Positions 50,977-53,340 of a stretch of DNA of 53,340 nt are shown here, piece by piece. Position numbers and translations under genes: made by a program. The notes under the pieces are model-generated. The model made no database searches. It worked only from the letters and a program-made list of their open reading frames with translations, and had not been told where the DNA came from. Position 1 is the first letter of the stretch. Every line of letters begins with the position of its first letter. Origin of the DNA: Fen-1467 sp035519475. Lineage in GTDB: Bacteria; Verrucomicrobiota; Verrucomicrobiia; Opitutales; Opitutaceae. The stretch spans positions 1-53,340 of the forward strand of contig DATIWI010000053.1 in NCBI GenBank assembly GCA_035519475.1. Direction: 5' to 3'.

Positions 50977-53340
50977 GGCTGGCGACCTCCGCCTCGAAGG
51001 AGGCCAGGGTGGAGCGGGGTGTCTCGATATCGCCGTTGCGCGCGGCCTCCTGAATGGTGGTGGCGACGGCGGCGACCCGCGCGGCCGAGATGAGCGCGGT
51101 CTGGGAGAGGATGCGGTGCGCCTGCCGGCGGGTGTTTTCCACGCTGCCCGCGCGCACGGCCTCGGCGAGCAGGGCGACGTCCTTGTCGAGGGCGGTGATG
51201 AATTCCTCGGCGAGCTGGCGCATCTTCTCGGGCTTCTGGTCGGCCATGTAGCGAAAGATGGAGAGATCGAGGGTCTTGCGCGGAGGCTCCTCGGCCGCGC
51301 GGATCTGGATCGAGGAACCGGCGCGTAACGGGCCGCTGAGGTTCTGAATGGTGGCCTTGATCTTCTCCGGGCTGAGCGGTTTGGCGGCGAACCCGTCCAT
51401 GCCCGCCTCGAGGCAGTCGCGCCGTTTCTCGGGAGTGGAGTAGGCGGTGGTGGCGATGATGAGCGTGTGGCGTTCGGGCGGCTCCCACTGCCGGAAGAGG
51501 CGGGTGACCTCGACGCCGTTCATCCCGGGAAGATCCCAGTCCATGAACACGATGTCATAGAGGTTGGCCTGCAGCTTGGCCCACGCGTCGTTGCCGTCGG
51601 TGGAATGATCCGTCTTGTAGCCGAGCCGGGTGAGGATGCTGTCGATGACGAGGAGGTTGTACTCCTGGTCTTCGACGATGAGCGCCCGCGTGGTTGGGGG
51701 CGGCCGCGGGCGCTCCTCGGCCTTGGCGACCTCCACCGACGTGGCGGGCACGGGCAGGGAGACGCGGAACCAGAACGTCGCGCCCTGGCCGGGCGTGCTC
51801 GTCAGGCCGACCGCGCCACCCATCTTCTCGGCGTAGGCACGGCAGACGGCCAGGCCGAGGCCGGTGCCGCGGATCTTTTCCTGCTGGGCGCGCCGGCCGC
51901 GGTTGAATTTCTCGAACAGCTTCGGCTGCTCGTCGTGGGGGATGCCGGGCCCGTGGTCCCGCACCTCGATGGCGACTTCGGCGGTGGCGCCCACCTCGGA
52001 GCGGGCCTCGACCCCGATCTCGATGCTGCCGCGGCCCGCGTACTTGAGCGCGTTGGCCACGTAGTTGATGACGATCTGCTTGATCTTCGCTTCGTCGCCC
52101 ACGACCAGCTCGGGCAGCCGGGGGCTGACCTGCACGGCGATCGGCATCTGCTGCTCCTGCGACTGCCAGGCGAAGATCGACTCGACGTCGGCCAGCACGC
52201 CCCGGAGGCTGAACGGCTGCGCGTCGATCGTGATGCGGCCGGCCTCGATCTTGGAGAAATCGAGCACGTCTTCGACGAGGGTGGACAGGTACTCCGCGCA
52301 CTTGCGCAGCGAGACGGCCATGCCGCGCTGCGGTGCGGTCAGCTCGGATTCCTGGAGCAGACCGGCGAGCCCGATGACACCGTTGAGCGGGTTGCGGATC
52401 TCGTGGCTCATGTTGGCGATGAAGTCGGTCTTGGCGGCGTTGGCCCGCGCGAGTTCCTCGGTGCGGCGGCGGACGAGCGCCTCGAGCTGACGGGTGCGCG
52501 CCCGGATCTGGCCGACCCGGAGCCGGTAGCCGCCGTAGATCCCGCCGGCCGAGGCGACCGCAAACAAGGCGTAGGCCCACGGCGTGCGGTACCAGGGAGG
52601 CAGGATGAAGAAGGTGTACTCCGCCGGCGCGCTCCACCGGCCGTCCGCGTTCACCGCCCGCACCCGGAAGGTGTAGGTGCCCTCGCCGAGGTTGGTGAAC
52701 TCGCGGGAATCCTTCGCGTTCGCCGGCGTCCAGTCGCGATCAAAGCCGGCGAGCTGGGTCTGGAAGCGAACGTATTGGGCGTCGCGGTAGGTGGTGGCGG
52801 CGAACTCAAACTCGAGGTGGTTGCGCGCGAAGGGCAGCCGCGGGGCTGGGGATCCCAGCAGGGGCAGCGCGGTCCGCCCGGTGGCCGAGAGGGTGCTCGC
52901 CGCGCTTAACAGGGTGTTGAACGGGGTGGGCGTGTCTTCGAGTTCGGCCAGCTTCACGCGCAGGAGGGCTTCGGTGCCGCCGATCCACAACACCGGCCGG
53001 TCCGGCGCCTCCATCTGATAATAGAGCACTTTCGGTGTGCCGACGTGATCGAGTCCGTGGATCGGCAGCTGGCGCCAGGCCGGCCGGCGGTGTTCGTCGA
53101 GCGTGAGCGCGCCGATGACGGGCCGTTTCGTGCCATCGGCCAAGGGCGCTTCGGCGGCGAGCCAGCGATTGCCGTCGGCGTCGGGATTGGACAGCACCAA
53201 GCCCTTGGTCAGACCCTTCATCGCCTCGACTGGGTAGAAGGTGTCGTCGATCGGGTTGTGCGCGAGGATGCCCGCCTCCGTCAGCAGGAGCACATGATGG
53301 TGCAGCGCGCCGACGATGATCTGGCCGGCATTGGCGGGCA
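50939..53340 (-). CDS. Hybrid histidine kinase with Y_Y_Y, HisKA, HATPase, receiver and HPt domains (5' end outside window)
   Basis: The frame runs to the right edge, so the start is missing; about 800 residues are visible. In order: remnant of a two-component propeller-type sensor region; a Y_Y_Y domain (EFAATTYRDAQYVRFQTQLA, FTNLGEGTYTFRVRAVN); one membrane helix (WAYALFAVASAGGIYGGY); HisKA with NMSHEIRNPLNG; HATPase with N and G boxes (VTYVANALKYA-like, DHGPGIP, GTGLGLAVC); a receiver with MDWDLPGMNGVE; and a C-terminal HPt with AHRILSQTALISA. It senses an extracellular or periplasmic signal, perhaps a glycan, as in related systems of polysaccharide degraders, and passes phosphate through the HPt. 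Confidence 0.92.
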   Translation of the reverse strand, partial: PANAGQIIVGALHHHVLLLTEAGILAHNPIDDTFYPVEAMKGLTKGLVLSNPDADGNRWLAAEAPLADGTKRPVIGALTLDEHRRPAWRQLPIHGLDHVGTPKVLYYQMEAPDRPVLWIGGTEALLRVKLAELEDTPTPFNTLLSAASTLSATGRTALPLLGSPAPRLPFARNHLEFEFAATTYRDAQYVRFQTQLAGFDRDWTPANAKDSREFTNLGEGTYTFRVRAVNADGRWSAPAEYTFFILPPWYRTPWAYALFAVASAGGIYGGYRLRVGQIRARTRQLEALVRRRTEELARANAAKTDFIANMSHEIRNPLNGVIGLAGLLQESELTAPQRGMAVSLRKCAEYLSTLVEDVLDFSKIEAGRITIDAQPFSLRGVLADVESIFAWQSQEQQMPIAVQVSPRLPELVVGDEAKIKQIVINYVANALKYAGRGSIEIGVEARSEVGATAEVAIEVRDHGPGIPHDEQPKLFEKFNRGRRAQQEKIRGTGLGLAVCRAYAEKMGGAVGLTSTPGQGATFWFRVSLPVPATSVEVAKAEERPRPPPTTRALIVEDQEYNLLVIDSILTRLGYKTDHSTDGNDAWAKLQANLYDIVFMDWDLPGMNGVEVTRLFRQWEPPERHTLIIATTAYSTPEKRRDCLEAGMDGFAAKPLSPEKIKATIQNLSGPLRAGSSIQIRAAEEPPRKTLDLSIFRYMADQKPEKMRQLAEEFITALDKDVALLAEAVRAGSVENTRRQAHRILSQTALISAARVAAVATTIQEAARNGDIETPRSTLASFEAEVASLKEGLRSALEMR

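Overview
The window is high-GC bacterial DNA with genes on both strands. It most resembles a Verrucomicrobiota genome of the Opitutaceae type. The evidence is a Gram-negative envelope gene (kdsB), an exosortase-type VPD C-terminal signal, large secreted multi-domain proteins with cytochrome c, NHL and Ig-like modules, CAZymes, a KamA-type aminomutase, and many palindromic intergenic repeats. The taxonomic call is an inference from gene content; there is no rRNA in the window. One tRNA (Leu, CAG) and two riboswitches (cyclic di-AMP and TPP) are recognisable.

Layout. 1-9.5 kb: end of a dienelactone hydrolase, a YiiX-like lipoprotein hydrolase, a decayed GH3 beta-glucosidase fragment lying directly behind a ribokinase/sugar-permease pair, a 1322-residue secreted dehydrogenase/cytochrome/NHL/Ig protein, and tRNA-Leu. 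9.5-12 kb: a secreted right-handed beta-helix protein flanked by REP-like palindromes. 12.1-20.9 kb: two DUF2911 proteins, a secreted PIG-L deacetylase, a small membrane protein, an Na+/solute symporter, and then a bacillithiol block (a very short, divergent BshC-like protein, BshB-like deacetylase, BshA). 21-26.6 kb: GYD protein, CHRD protein with a VPD-type sorting tail, MFS transporter, LysR fragment, molybdopterin oxidoreductase, and unknown proteins. 26.6-40 kb: HrpA helicase, CBS protein, an ABC ATPase paired with a CaCA-type exchanger, DUF4097 adhesin-like repeat protein, M32 carboxypeptidase, TatD, HPr, KdsB, CarA. 40-50 kb: a KimA-like K+ transporter behind a cyclic di-AMP riboswitch, a small membrane protein, KamA, a GH31/GH130 glycan operon, and ThiC behind a TPP riboswitch. 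50.3-53.3 kb: a LuxR-type response regulator overlapping tail-to-tail with a hybrid histidine kinase that runs off the window.

The most notable finding is the bacillithiol region. The gene before bshB/bshA is only 258 codons long, yet it carries in order the recognisable signatures of BshC (GQQ, the SDHD acidic motif, the GLxxxxxxLVxSSDP segment, the R-x-MQ...AGxxEQEYL segment) while lacking the N-terminal extension and the long C-terminal coiled coil. It is a candidate minimal cysteine-adding enzyme. The neighbouring large PIG-L protein and symporter may belong to the same thiol or thiol-conjugate pathway. Other points of interest are the riboswitch-controlled K+ transporter, the ABC ATPase/CaCA exchanger pair, and the six-bladed NHL propeller fused to a dihaem sugar dehydrogenase with an unusual Gly-rich Cys tail.
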